DNA from: an uncultured Clostridia bacterium
GTDB lineage: Bacteria; Bacillota; Clostridia; Christensenellales; UBA1242
Assembly: GCA_944376905.1 (NCBI GenBank)
Contig: CALWEA010000009.1
Span: 1 to 49,068 of the forward strand
DNA length: 49,068 nucleotides
Direction of reading: 5' to 3'
Below the pieces are notes generated by a model. It was not told where the DNA came from. It saw only the letters and a list, made by a program, of their open reading frames with translations, and did no database searches. Below, one piece after another: positions 1 through 8,855 of the stretch. The stretch's first letter is position 1. The number at the start of each line of letters is the position of its first letter. A program made the position numbers and the translations under genes.

Positions 1-75
1 ACGCGCTTTACGCGTTGCTAGAACAAGGGGTTTTACCCCAATTTGAAAAACCACGGGTTTTACCCGTGGATTTTT
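1..75. other. Cluster of three GC-rich hairpins, last one terminator-like
   Basis: Three consecutive perfect hairpins stand out from the AT-rich surroundings: ACGCG/CGCGT (1-15), GGGG/CCCC (27-39) and CCACGGG/CCCGTGG (51-69). All have a five-base loop of the form CTTTA or TTTTA. The third is flanked by AAAAA and ATTTTT and can act as a rho-independent terminator in either direction. The window begins inside this cluster, so its full extent is unknown. Confidence 0.6.
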
Positions 76-96
76 GTATTATTATTTATTTTTTTC

Positions 97-207
97 AAGA
101 TACACTAAAATACTTCTTTATCTTTATTTTTTTTAAGATATTCTAAAATACTTTTTTATCTTTATTTTTTTTAAGATATTCTAAAATACTTTTTTATCTT
201 TATTATT
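97..207. repeat. 38-bp tandem repeat, about 2.9 copies
   Basis: Near-identical units start at 97, 135 and 173, each beginning AAGATA and running through CTAAAATACTT to a poly-T stretch. The first copy carries a few substitutions and the last is slightly shortened. Positions 208-370 hold only low-complexity AT sequence. The repeat lies between the hairpin cluster and the 3' end of veg. Confidence 0.85.
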
Positions 208-370
208 ATTTAATTAAAAAATTTAATTATAATTTTATATAATATATTTTAGTATTTTTTATTTTTAATTTTTGAACCTTTTTTATATTACTTTTTTATA
301 TTCCTTTTTATATTTATTAAACAAAATATTTAAATAGAAATAATTGTTTTGTGATAAGTGTTCTATTCAT

Positions 371-610
371 CTAGGCATCTAAAATTTTAACATCTCCACA
401 CAATACATCTAGATATGAAAAAGTTTTATTTTTATTAATATTTTCTTCATTTGCTATAACTGTAAAAACACTTGGATATAAATCAGTTATAACAGCATCA
501 AATTTGTCTATTTTTCTTCGTCCTCTATTAATTTCTAATTTTATTGGTATACCTTTCAGTTCATTTAATTTTATCTTTATATCTTCAATACTTTGTTTTT
601 CTTTTTTCAT
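371..610 (-). CDS. veg: Veg family protein
   Basis: A 79-residue protein matching the Veg family, which is about 85 residues in Bacillus subtilis, highly expressed, and linked to biofilm and spore-outgrowth phenotypes. Recognisable features are the GRRK motif after a basic stretch (residues 30-33), the YPSVF motif near residue 45 and SYLDVL near residue 65. The ATG at 608-610 follows a purine-rich AGGGGGC ribosome site. It is divergent from the SipL-like gene, a neighbourhood also known from clostridia. The family is small and basic with an SH3-like fold, and its molecular function is poorly defined. Confidence 0.9.
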   Translation of the reverse strand: MKKEKQSIEDIKIKLNELKGIPIKLEINRGRRKIDKFDAVITDLYPSVFTVIANEENINKNKTFSYLDVLCGDVKILDA

Positions 611-711
611 GTTGCCCCCTGCGACATATTATTGACAAAAAATTAAAGTGTTAGTCATATTTAAAAAAATCAATTAATAAAATATAAAGAAACGCATTGT
701 GGAGGGTTAAT

Positions 712-2277
712 ATGTCGTTTGAAAAAAGTAAATGTAGTTTTCTTAATAAAACAAAACTAAAAGAAGAACAGGTGTCTCTTGATTGTATTATTAATGGGGC
801 ATCAAAAAGTGAAATACAACAAGTTTTATGGATAAATGCCGATGCACAAATTGATTCTGCTGAGCCTTTAACAAAAGAAGTTGTTATTTCGGGTAAGGCG
901 AATGTTGAATTACTTTGTCTAGATAAAGAAAATAAATTACAAACAATAAAAACTAATATTCCTTTTTTAACTAAATCACTAGACGATTGTATTTGCCCAA
1001 CATCTAAAATTAATATTGTAACAGAAATTGCGGATTGTGATTTTGATTTTGATTCTTCAAAAGCGAATATTGTTGTTGAATTTTCTATTGAAGCAATTAA
1101 TTTTGATGAAATTGAAATTTTAAATGGTGCAGATGAAAATATTTGTATAAAAGAGGAAGAAATATCCTCACAAAGACTTGTTAAAGATGATTGTGTTGAT
1201 TTTAATGAAGAAATAGAGTTGTCTTTTAATGAAGAAGTGGAAAAAATTTTGAGCATTAGTAGTGATGTTATTGTTAAAAATATTGATGTTGGTAATAACT
1301 TTATTGCTCTTCAAGGTGATATTCAAACTAAAATATTTTATTGTAAAGAAGAAGAAAATCATAAAATTTATTCTTATGTCCTAACAGAATCTTTTAAAAG
1401 AGAAATTGAAGCAGAAGGTGTTAACGAACAATGTAAGATAGATTTATTTGCTTGCGTAAAAAATGATAATCTTTCATATGAAAAAGTTGAAAATGAAGAA
1501 AATTCTTGTAAATTTGTTATAACTGTTCCTATTAATGTTTGTTATATAGCAATTGAGGAAATTAATATTCCTTGTGCGGTTGATATTTTTGCATTAAAAA
1601 ACAATTTAGAAATTGTAACAAATTCATATCAAAAATCAATTGTTTATGAACCAATTCATCTCGAAAATAAAATTGAAGGAAGTGTTACGTTATCAGAAGA
1701 CGAGCCAAGAATAGATAAAATTTGTGGTGTTTCAAAAGGTTATTTGAAAACAACTAACAAATACATAAAAGATGGTGAACTTTATATCGAAGGTGTTCTT
1801 GTTACACAAATTGTTTATCTTAACGATGAAATACAAGATTTATGTTCAATTAAAAAAGAAATTCCTTTTGTTATAAACGAAAAAATTAATCAAGATATAA
1901 GTAATGATTGTTGTGTATTTTTAAGAACTTTTTTGTTAGATGTTGATGCAACAGCAAGAAGAGGTCGAGAAATTTTTATAGATGCTAAAATAAAAGTTTG
2001 TGCTAAATTATTCAAGGTTGAAAATGGAGGTGTTATAACTGACGCAATAATGGGTGAACCTCTTATGCCAAAAGAAGAAGCTATTGAAATTTATTTCGGT
2101 AAAAAAGGTGATGATTTATGGCAAATAGCAAAAGATTTAAGAACTCAATTAAATATCATTTTAGAACAAAATCCTGATATTTCTAATCCATTAGAAGAAA
2201 ATAAAAATATTGTTATTTATCATCAAAAAATCCCTACTTCAACATCTATTTTGTCTAAAAAAGATTATGACTTTTAA
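712..2277 (+). CDS. SipL-like spore coat morphogenetic protein (DUF3794 and LysM domains)
   Basis: A 521-residue protein with repeated beta-rich DUF3794-type segments through the first ~450 residues and a C-terminal LysM-like module (about 460-505, with a GDDLWQIAKDL core and an NPDI motif). This is the architecture of clostridial SipL, which binds SpoIVA through its LysM domain and anchors the coat to the forespore. An upstream in-frame TTG (697) is possible, but the ATG at 712 sits six bases after GGAGGG (701-706) and is preferred. It is divergent from veg. Identity as the functional SipL orthologue is inferred from architecture and context; other DUF3794-LysM paralogues exist in the class. 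Confidence 0.8.
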   Translation: MSFEKSKCSFLNKTKLKEEQVSLDCIINGASKSEIQQVLWINADAQIDSAEPLTKEVVISGKANVELLCLDKENKLQTIKTNIPFLTKSLDDCICPTSKINIVTEIADCDFDFDSSKANIVVEFSIEAINFDEIEILNGADENICIKEEEISSQRLVKDDCVDFNEEIELSFNEEVEKILSISSDVIVKNIDVGNNFIALQGDIQTKIFYCKEEENHKIYSYVLTESFKREIEAEGVNEQCKIDLFACVKNDNLSYEKVENEENSCKFVITVPINVCYIAIEEINIPCAVDIFALKNNLEIVTNSYQKSIVYEPIHLENKIEGSVTLSEDEPRIDKICGVSKGYLKTTNKYIKDGELYIEGVLVTQIVYLNDEIQDLCSIKKEIPFVINEKINQDISNDCCVFLRTFLLDVDATARRGREIFIDAKIKVCAKLFKVENGGVITDAIMGEPLMPKEEAIEIYFGKKGDDLWQIAKDLRTQLNIILEQNPDISNPLEENKNIVIYHQKIPTSTSILSKKDYDF

Positions 2278-2313
2278 TTTGAAATATATTATTTTTTAAT
2301 TTACAATAATTTT

Positions 2314-2380
2314 AAAAACCTTTAATATTTTTGTGGTATATAAATAAAATATATCATATTAATTAAAGGTTTTTTTATTT
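2314..2380. terminator. Terminator between the SipL-like gene and spoIIR
   Basis: A 12-bp stem AAAACCTTTAAT (2315-2326) pairs with ATTAAAGGTTTT (2362-2373) and is followed by a T-run. The 35-base loop holds a smaller AT hairpin. It lies just after the SipL-like stop codon. The A-rich 5' flank lets it also serve the convergent spoIIR transcript. Confidence 0.65.
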
Positions 2381-2403
2381 TTTTATTTAAAATAAATGTT
2401 TAT

Positions 2404-2530
2404 GAAAAATTTTAAATTAGTTAAAAATATTTTAAATTAGTTAAAAATATTTTATCTTAATCAAAAATATTTTAAATTAGTTAAAAATATTTTATCTTAA
2501 TCAAAAATATTTTATCTTAGTCAAAAAAAT
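2404..2530. repeat. 20-bp tandem repeat, about six copies, entering the spoIIR 3' end
   Basis: Units of 20 bp alternate between two variants, TTAAATTAGTTAAAAATATT and TTATCTTAATCAAAAATATT. The last, more diverged copy overlaps the end of spoIIR and supplies its final codons and stop (2517-2519). The mixed order of the two variants suggests repeated duplication and gene conversion. Confidence 0.85.
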
Positions 2531-3047
2531 TATTTATTATTTCTAAAATTCTACTTTTAAATGTGTTAACATTATTTGAACCATTAACAAAACATAATGG
2601 GGGATAAACAACACACCACCAATTATCGCCTGTTCCAGTTCCTAATTCTAAAATCAGTGCATCATAAAAACCGCTTTCTAATGTTAAATCTCCATAAGTT
2701 CTAGTTGGAAAATTTTCATATGCTAATTTCGCTTTGCTTTTATAGTTAAAATTATTTTCCATAAGAATATTATCGGCAATATTTTCAATATAATTTAATT
2801 GATTTGATAATGTTTCATAAGCACTTTCTTTAGTTTGGCAATTTGATAATATAGGGATTAAAGCATCAACAATAGAATCTTTTATTTTGTATTTAACATT
2901 TTGGTCTATTTCTGAATTGGAATTTGCTCTAATGTGTATTCTAAGATACTGATTGTTATCGGTTGTTGATAAATTAGAATTTATTCCACCAAAAACTAAT
3001 ATACCAATTAAAATAATGGTGCATAATATTAAACTTATGTATTTCAT
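2517..3047 (-). CDS. spoIIR: Stage II sporulation protein R
   Basis: A 176-residue exported protein with a single N-terminal hydrophobic segment (about residues 4-22) and the family signatures RIHIRANSNSEIDQ, a PTRTYGDLTLESGFYDAL-type block and DNWWCVVYPPLCF. SpoIIR is the forespore-made signal that triggers SpoIIGA to process pro-sigma-E in the mother cell. The ATG is preceded by TAGGAGTT. The gene is convergent with the SipL-like gene, and its last codons come from a 20-bp tandem repeat, so the C-terminus is probably shifted or trimmed relative to relatives. The conserved core is intact. Confidence 0.93.
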   Translation of the reverse strand: MKYISLILCTIILIGILVFGGINSNLSTTDNNQYLRIHIRANSNSEIDQNVKYKIKDSIVDALIPILSNCQTKESAYETLSNQLNYIENIADNILMENNFNYKSKAKLAYENFPTRTYGDLTLESGFYDALILELGTGTGDNWWCVVYPPLCFVNGSNNVNTFKSRILEIINNFFD

Positions 3048-3153
3048 AATAACTCCTAAAATTTTTAAATTTTATTGTTAAGCAATTATTGACAATAAGT
3101 TTTTTTTTAAACATTTTAAATTTAAAGAAATATGAAAAATATTTTATTTTGTT

Positions 3154-3184
3154 TGAATAAAGTTTAAATTATTGTCGCATAATA
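3154..3184 (+). promoter_or_regulatory. Sigma-G-type promoter of sleB
   Basis: TGAATA (3154-3159), an 18-base spacer and CATAATA (3178-3184) match the forespore sigma-G consensus (TGAATA, 17-18 bases, CATACTA) at all but one position. It lies 20 bases before the ATG of sleB, a gene known to be sigma-G dependent in Bacillus. Confidence 0.75.
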
Positions 3185-3202
3185 GCAAATAAAGGAGAAA
3201 TT

Positions 3203-3889
3203 ATGAAAACAAAAAAAATTTTATCTTTTATAATGGTAGGAATTTTACTATTTAGCAGTTTAACATTTTTAGGATTTAAAGTTGTTAAAAATTATAACAA
3301 TACCGATTTAACACTCAACAATATTATTGAAACAGGTACAACATCTGAAAATAAGGCTGTTCAGCAAAAACTTAAAAATTTAGGTTATTACACTGGCAAT
3401 ATTGATGGAATTTTTGGACCGTTAACTAATCAAGCGGTAAGAAACTTTCAACGTGATTATGGTCTTCAAGTTGACGGAATTGTTGGGCCTCAAACTTTGC
3501 AAGCATTAGGTATTACAAGTGGTGGAAATTATCAGTCTAGCAGTGATTTGTATTTGCTTGCTAAGTGTGTGCATGCAGAAGCAAGAGGTGAACCTTATGT
3601 TGGTCAAGTTGCTGTCGCTGCTGTTATTTTAAATAGAGTTGCAAGTCCTGATTTTCCTAATACTATTAGTGGTGTTGTTTATCAACCTTGGGCTTTTACT
3701 GCTGTTCATGATGGCCAAATTAACTTAGAACCAAATGATACAGCATATCAAGCAGCAAAAGATGCTTTAAATGGTTGGGACCCAACTTATGGTTGTTTAT
3801 ATTATTATAATCCTGAAACTGCAACAAGTAGTTGGATTTTTAGTCGACAAACTGTTACAACAATCGGTAAACATGTTTTTGCAATATAA
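3203..3889 (+). CDS. sleB: Spore cortex-lytic enzyme SleB
   Basis: A 228-residue protein with an N-terminal signal/hydrophobic segment (6-27), a peptidoglycan-binding-1 domain (about 50-103, with the repeated GxFGPxT / GIVGPQT signature) and a SleB-type hydrolase domain (about 115-226). The HAEARGE motif (124-130) carries the expected catalytic glutamate of this lytic transglycosylase, which acts on muramic-lactam-containing cortex during germination. RBS AAGGAG is close to the ATG. ypeB follows 170 bp downstream, the usual pairing. The promoter looks sigma-G dependent. The intergenic stretch after it holds a (TTTAA)5 run around 3978-4002. Confidence 0.95.
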   Translation: MKTKKILSFIMVGILLFSSLTFLGFKVVKNYNNTDLTLNNIIETGTTSENKAVQQKLKNLGYYTGNIDGIFGPLTNQAVRNFQRDYGLQVDGIVGPQTLQALGITSGGNYQSSSDLYLLAKCVHAEARGEPYVGQVAVAAVILNRVASPDFPNTISGVVYQPWAFTAVHDGQINLEPNDTAYQAAKDALNGWDPTYGCLYYYNPETATSSWIFSRQTVTTIGKHVFAI

Positions 3890-4060
3890 ACTTAAATTTT
3901 ATATTTTGTTAAAATAATATTTATTTTTAAATTATTTTATAAAAACTATTCTATATGTAACAAAAAATTTTTTATATTTAATTTAATTTAATTTAATTTA
4001 ATTGATTAATTAATTTATTAATTATTTATTTAATAGAAATTTTTTAAATAGGAGATGTAA

Positions 4061-5494
4061 ATGAAAGAATCTAAAAAAATCAAAAATAAAGATAAAAATC
4101 TTAACAAAAATTCTAATATTTCAAATTGTAATTCGCAAGTTGTTACTCAATCCCAAAAAAACAACAATACAAAATTAATAATAACAGTTTTAATATTAGG
4201 GATATTGCTTGCATTGATGACAACTTTATTTGTTTTATCTTTGCAAGAAAATAGAAAAACTTCATTAAATTTAGAAGATTTTTATCAAAAAAATTTTTAC
4301 GAATTAGTTGATAATATTAATAACACTGAAACAAAATTAGCAAAGACAATTTCTGCTAATGATATAAATTATCAATCTAAATTATTGGAGGAAATTAGTA
4401 AAAATACAACTTTGGCACAAGTTAATTTGAATAATTTACCATATTCTATTAATGGTTTAGATAATACTGTTTCTTTTATAAATCAAACAAGCGGATATTG
4501 TGAAACCTTATCTAAAAGTTTAAAAAATGGTGAATCTTTAACAAATGAGCAACGCAAAACTTTAAATAATATTTATGATAGTATTTTAAATATCAAAGAA
4601 GTTTTAAATCAAATGAGCAAAGAAATGTGGAATGGTTACAGTATCATTGAAACCTCGGCTAGTTTTGACGGAGATTACAACTCTTTTACTATTAATTTGA
4701 GTCAAATTAAATCTAATGATGTTGAATATCCAACAATGATATATGATGGTCCCTTTTCTGATTCTGAAGTAAATAAAAAAGTAAAAGGATTAAATGGTGA
4801 ATTAGTAGGGCAAGAGCAAGCGAAACAAAATATATTAAAAATATTTTCTAATTATAATGAAAATATGGTTAAATATATAAATGAAACTAATGGTCGCTTT
4901 GCAACTTACAATTTTAATGTTTATGATAAAAATAACAATGAAATTGGTTATGTTCAAATGACTAAAATTGGTGGAAAACTATTAACTTTATCTTCATATA
5001 ATGATAAAAAATCAAAAAATTTAACCTTAAAAAATGCAGAGGCGATTGCTCTACAATTTGCACAACAGGCTCAAATAAATAACACAAAAGTTGTGTGGAG
5101 TGATATTGTTGGCGGTAATGCCTTTGTTAATTTGGCACCTGTTCAAAATAACATTATTTTATATCCTGATTTGATAAAATTAAAAATAGACCTTTCTGAC
5201 GGAACTGTTTTAGGTTTTGAAGCAAGTGCTTATTATACAAATCATGTTAAAAGAACATTATTAAAAGGCAATTACTCAATAGAAAATGCTAAAAATAAAA
5301 TAAATAAAAATTTTGTTATTCAAGAAGAAAGATTGGCTTTAATTCCATTAGATTATGGACAAGAAGTTTTATGCTATGAGTTTGTTTGTAAGCATGGGGG
5401 AGATGATTATTATTTTTATATTAATACAACAACTGGAGTTGAAGAAAACATATTAAAAATAATACAAACTGATAATGGTAGTTTGTTGATGTAA
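4061..5494 (+). CDS. ypeB: Germination protein YpeB
   Basis: A 477-residue membrane-anchored protein: a polar lysine/asparagine-rich cytosolic N-terminus, one transmembrane helix (39-61), then a large extracytoplasmic part with repeated PepSY-like segments towards the C-terminus. YpeB is mutually required with SleB for stability and localisation in the spore, and the two genes are adjacent here. The ATG follows AGGAGATG. The tyrosine/phenylalanine-rich C-terminal PepSY-type end (DYYFYINTTTGVEE) is typical. Assignment rests on architecture plus synteny. Confidence 0.93.
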   Translation: MKESKKIKNKDKNLNKNSNISNCNSQVVTQSQKNNNTKLIITVLILGILLALMTTLFVLSLQENRKTSLNLEDFYQKNFYELVDNINNTETKLAKTISANDINYQSKLLEEISKNTTLAQVNLNNLPYSINGLDNTVSFINQTSGYCETLSKSLKNGESLTNEQRKTLNNIYDSILNIKEVLNQMSKEMWNGYSIIETSASFDGDYNSFTINLSQIKSNDVEYPTMIYDGPFSDSEVNKKVKGLNGELVGQEQAKQNILKIFSNYNENMVKYINETNGRFATYNFNVYDKNNNEIGYVQMTKIGGKLLTLSSYNDKKSKNLTLKNAEAIALQFAQQAQINNTKVVWSDIVGGNAFVNLAPVQNNIILYPDLIKLKIDLSDGTVLGFEASAYYTNHVKRTLLKGNYSIENAKNKINKNFVIQEERLALIPLDYGQEVLCYEFVCKHGGDDYYFYINTTTGVEENILKIIQTDNGSLLM

Positions 5495-5564
5495 TGGTGT
5501 AATATAGATAAATTAACTTTTTAAGATAATCAATAAAATTAAATAAATATAATTAATAAATTTA

Positions 5565-5602
5565 AAAAGTTGTAAGTTGGTTTACAACTTTTTGTTTTTT
5601 TT
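5565..5602 (+). terminator. Terminator after ypeB
   Basis: An 11-bp stem AAAAGTTGTAA/TTACAACTTTT with a six-base GTTGGT loop is followed by TTGTTTTTTTT. Confidence 0.85.
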
Positions 5603-5881
5603 AGAATTATTTTATAATTTTTAAATCGAAATTTGTTGATTTTTATCGAAAATGATGTTATCATAAACTTTGTAATGATTTTTTAATAATAAAATTATAA
5701 AAAATTTATTTTTTTGTTAATTATAATATAATTTATAACACAAAAACTTTTAGTTTTTTCATATATTAAAAATATATTGGTGTATAATAATAATATAAAA
5801 ATATTTATATGAATATAAAGTTGATTTTTTATTTTTTGATAAAATTAAATTTTGTAAGTATTGGAAGAGGAAGAGTTTTTT
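5603..5881. other. AT-rich intergenic stretch before the Rho-like gene
   Basis: No coding sequence is supported. The stretch holds several TATAAT-like boxes around 5780-5800 that could drive the next gene, but no clear -35 partner. Confidence 0.4.
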
Positions 5882-6973
5882 ATGGATGGTAAAGAAATAG
5901 AAAAAAAACGTGCTGAATTGGAAATGATGGGTATACATGAATTAAGGGGCGTTGGTCGAATGTGGGGAATCCCATCACCAACTGTTTTGCGTAAAGAAGA
6001 TTTAATTAATGAAATTGTTTTGGTTATGACAGGTGAAAAACCTTTTATTTCTCGTCCTAAAATTGGGCGTCCTGCGAAATCTACTTTTTTATCTTCTTTT
6101 CAAGAAGATTTAATGCCTAAAGATTTTGAAAATTTTGTAGATATGCGTACTGTTGAAGATGCTATTGAAGAAAGAACAATTAGTTTTTCAAAATCAGAAG
6201 ACCAGGATTTTGCAACAATTTTAGAAGAAAAAACAGGATATTTGGTTAAATTTAATCAATATTACTATTTTTGTACAGAAGATGAGGAAATTGTTCAAGT
6301 TCCTAATTTGCCAATTGTTCAATATGGTTTAGTTAAAGGTGATTTATTGGTTGTTTTAGCATCTCCTTACAAAAAAAATAAATTGTTTATTGCAAGAGAA
6401 ATTGTTAGTATTAATGGAGAAAAAGCCGAAGAATCAAAAAGAGTTATGTGTAGAATGAAAGATGTAATTATTAAGTCTAATCCTGATGTTATTGATGATA
6501 TTAAAGAAGGAACAAAAATACATTTTACTCTTCAATATGGCGAGAATTATATTGATACTAATTTTTCAACTTTAAAAAAGTTTCAAGATAGTGGATATGA
6601 AATTTTGATTGTTGCAGTTGGATTACCCGCAGACGGACCATTAAAAATTCAAAAAAAATTAAATGCAAAATTATTTATTAGTTTGTTTGAAAATGAACCT
6701 TTAAATTCTTTTGAATCTATTATGAATGCCATTAATCATGCAACCGTTTTAACAACATTAGGGAAAAAAGTTTTAATTTTAATTTTAGATGTTGAAAATG
6801 TTACAACTGAGTTGAACTTGTATTTTGTTGCAAAAGGAGAAAAGGCGGAGAACGGATTTACTTATAGTACTTTAAAATATTTAAGAAGATTAACAGGATT
6901 AAATAGATGTTTGGAAAATGGTGGAAGTGCAACTATAATAACAACTTCAACTGAAAAAAATTTGAGATTTTAA
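5882..6973 (+). CDS. Rho-like protein with degenerate ATPase domain
   Basis: A 363-residue protein laid out like transcription terminator Rho: an N-terminal Rho_N/SAP-like helical domain (about 5-50), an IGRPAKS linker, a Rho RNA-binding-type beta domain (about 115-180, with a YGLVKGDLL segment resembling the FGLRTGD region of Rho) and a C-terminal part (about 190-360) that follows the Rho RecA fold. In that part VLILILDVENVTTEL lines up with the Rho VIILLDSITRLAR strand and LENGGSATIITTS with EEGGSLTIIATA. The Walker A region is not recognisable (about 216-224 read LQYGENYID), and the protein stops soon after the GGSATII strand, without the R-loop and arginine-finger end. The ATG at 5882 has a purine-rich GGAAGAGG site; an upstream TTG (5861) lacks one. 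The homology is inferred by eye. It is most likely a Rho-derived RNA-binding pseudoenzyme rather than an active helicase. Confidence 0.7.
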   Translation: MDGKEIEKKRAELEMMGIHELRGVGRMWGIPSPTVLRKEDLINEIVLVMTGEKPFISRPKIGRPAKSTFLSSFQEDLMPKDFENFVDMRTVEDAIEERTISFSKSEDQDFATILEEKTGYLVKFNQYYYFCTEDEEIVQVPNLPIVQYGLVKGDLLVVLASPYKKNKLFIAREIVSINGEKAEESKRVMCRMKDVIIKSNPDVIDDIKEGTKIHFTLQYGENYIDTNFSTLKKFQDSGYEILIVAVGLPADGPLKIQKKLNAKLFISLFENEPLNSFESIMNAINHATVLTTLGKKVLILILDVENVTTELNLYFVAKGEKAENGFTYSTLKYLRRLTGLNRCLENGGSATIITTSTEKNLRF

Positions 6974-7067
6974 ATTAAATTTTAAAATGTGATTTATACT
7001 TTTTATTATTTGTGAAAAACAGTAGATTTAGGTTAAATAATTTATAAACCAAAATAATTAATTAAAT

Positions 7068-7107
7068 AGAACTCTACAAATATATTAGAGTTCTTTTTGT
7101 TTTTTTG
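7068..7107 (+). terminator. Terminator after the Rho-like gene
   Basis: The stem AGAACTCTA (7068-7076) pairs with TAGAGTTCT (7086-7094) and is followed by TTTTGTTTTTTTG. Confidence 0.85.
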
Positions 7108-7201
7108 TTTATTAAGGTTTTATTTTTTTATTTTTTATTTTTAATACATTTTTAACATTTTGATTGCTTGTTCATATGATGATATTAGGAGATAACCAAA
7201 G

Positions 7202-7975
7202 ATGAAAGAATTGCTTAAGTTTTCAAATGTTAAATTAACTTATCAAACTTTAACCGACGAAATTGATGCCCTAAATAATATTAGTTTTTCAATAAATGAT
7301 TGTGAATTTGTTGCTATTGTTGGACCAAGCGGTTGCGGAAAAACAACTATATTATCGCTTGTTGCAGGTTTACTTTCTCCAACATCAGGAGAAATAATTT
7401 TAGATGGTAAATCTCCAAAAGAACAAAGCAATTTAATAGGATATATGTTTCAAAAAGACCATTTATTTGAATGGAGAAATATATGGCAAAATGTTATTTT
7501 GGGCTTAGAATTAAAAAAAGAGCATAAAAACATTGATAAACTTAATAAAATAGACGCATTGTTAGAAAAGTATGGATTAAAAGATTTTAAAAAAAATAAA
7601 CCCAGTCAACTTTCTGGAGGTATGCGTCAAAGGGTTGCATTAATTCGAACATTGGCAACAAATCCTAAACTTTTGCTTTTAGATGAGCCATTTTCGGCAT
7701 TAGATTTTCAAACTCGTTTAACTGTTTGTGATGATGTTCACAATATTATAAAAACGGAAAAGAAAACTGCATTGTTAGTAACCCATGATATATCTGAGGC
7801 TATTTCCTTGGCGGATAAAATAATTATTTTATCTAAACGCCCATCAACAGTTAAAAAAATAAAAGTTTTGCATCTACAAGATTATGGCTCACCTTTAAAA
7901 CGTCGTGATGCTAAGGAATTTAGATTACTTTTTGATGAAATTTGGAGGGATATTCAATACGATGAAAGCGAATAA
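7202..7975 (+). CDS. ABC transporter ATP-binding protein, nitrate/sulfonate/taurine type
   Basis: A 257-residue ATPase of the SsuB/TauB/NrtD group. Walker A GPSGCGKT is at 41-48, a Q-loop in FQKD near 83-86, the signature LSGGMRQR at 137-144, Walker B LLLLDEP near 157-163 and the H-loop VTHD with His195. RBS AGGAGAT precedes the ATG. It overlaps the permease start by 14 bp, so the two are co-translated. No periplasmic-type binding protein is encoded next to them, so the substrate (sulfonate, nitrate, thiamin precursor and others are all possible in this family) cannot be named. Confidence 0.9.
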   Translation: MKELLKFSNVKLTYQTLTDEIDALNNISFSINDCEFVAIVGPSGCGKTTILSLVAGLLSPTSGEIILDGKSPKEQSNLIGYMFQKDHLFEWRNIWQNVILGLELKKEHKNIDKLNKIDALLEKYGLKDFKKNKPSQLSGGMRQRVALIRTLATNPKLLLLDEPFSALDFQTRLTVCDDVHNIIKTEKKTALLVTHDISEAISLADKIIILSKRPSTVKKIKVLHLQDYGSPLKRRDAKEFRLLFDEIWRDIQYDESE

Positions 7976-8855
7976 AAATTCGATAAGTGATTCTTTGGAT
8001 AATGAAAAAGAAGTTTTAAATAAAAAAAAGTTGTGTTGTTTAAGTAAGAAAAAAAATTTAAAACAAAAAGATTTTTCGAAAGCACATACATTATATTTAA
8101 AACAAATTTCTAAAGAAAAAAGAATTATAAAAATTTCTCAAATTGTTATTTTAATTATTCTTTTAGGATTGTGGGAATTAACAACTCAAATAGGATTACT
8201 TGATGCTTTTTATTTCAGTTCTCCGTCTAGAATTTGTGTTGAATTAGGTGCTTTATTTAGTTCTGGGGAAATTTTCTTACACATGTGGGTAACCTTATAT
8301 GAAACATTAATTGGCTTTGCAATTGCCACAATTTTAGGAGTTTTTATTGCAATTATATTATGGTGGAGTGAAAGAACTCGAAAAATTTTAGAACCTTATA
8401 TAGTTGTTTTAAACTCTCTTCCTAAAATTGCTCTTGGACCAATTTTAATTATATGGGTTGGCTCTGGAACATCTTCAATAATAGCTATGTGTGTTCTGAT
8501 TTGCATAGTTATCACCATAATATCAATGTTAAATTCTTTTCTACAATGTGATAATGATAAGATATTGTTAATGAAATCTATGGGAGCAACAAAAACACAA
8601 ATCCTTTTAAAACTTATTCTTCCTTATTCAATTCCTGACTTTATATCTGTTTTAAAAATAACAATTGGAATGAGTTGGATAGGTTCAATAATGGGGGAAT
8701 ATTTAACAAGCAGTGAAGGTTTGGGATATTTGATAGTATACGGTGGGCAAATATTTGAATTAGATTTAGTCATGACTAGTATTCTTCTTCTTTGTGTGCT
8801 TGCGTGCGGAATGTATTACATTGTTGCTAAGTTGGAAGCACGTTTTAGAAGGTAG
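7962..8855 (+). CDS. ABC transporter permease, SsuC/TauC type
   Basis: A 297-residue inner-membrane subunit. After a highly charged cytosolic N-terminus (about 1-55) come about six transmembrane helices and the binding-protein-dependent-transport motif (an EAA-like loop around MKSMGATKTQILLKLILP). The longer reading frame starts at 7905, but the ATG at 7962 is preceded by TTGGAGGGA (7942-7950) and is the likely start. It overlaps the ATPase gene and pairs with it. Its 3' end overlaps the convergent YkvI-type gene by 90 bp. Confidence 0.85.
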   Translation: MKANKNSISDSLDNEKEVLNKKKLCCLSKKKNLKQKDFSKAHTLYLKQISKEKRIIKISQIVILIILLGLWELTTQIGLLDAFYFSSPSRICVELGALFSSGEIFLHMWVTLYETLIGFAIATILGVFIAIILWWSERTRKILEPYIVVLNSLPKIALGPILIIWVGSGTSSIIAMCVLICIVITIISMLNSFLQCDNDKILLMKSMGATKTQILLKLILPYSIPDFISVLKITIGMSWIGSIMGEYLTSSEGLGYLIVYGGQIFELDLVMTSILLLCVLACGMYYIVAKLEARFRR

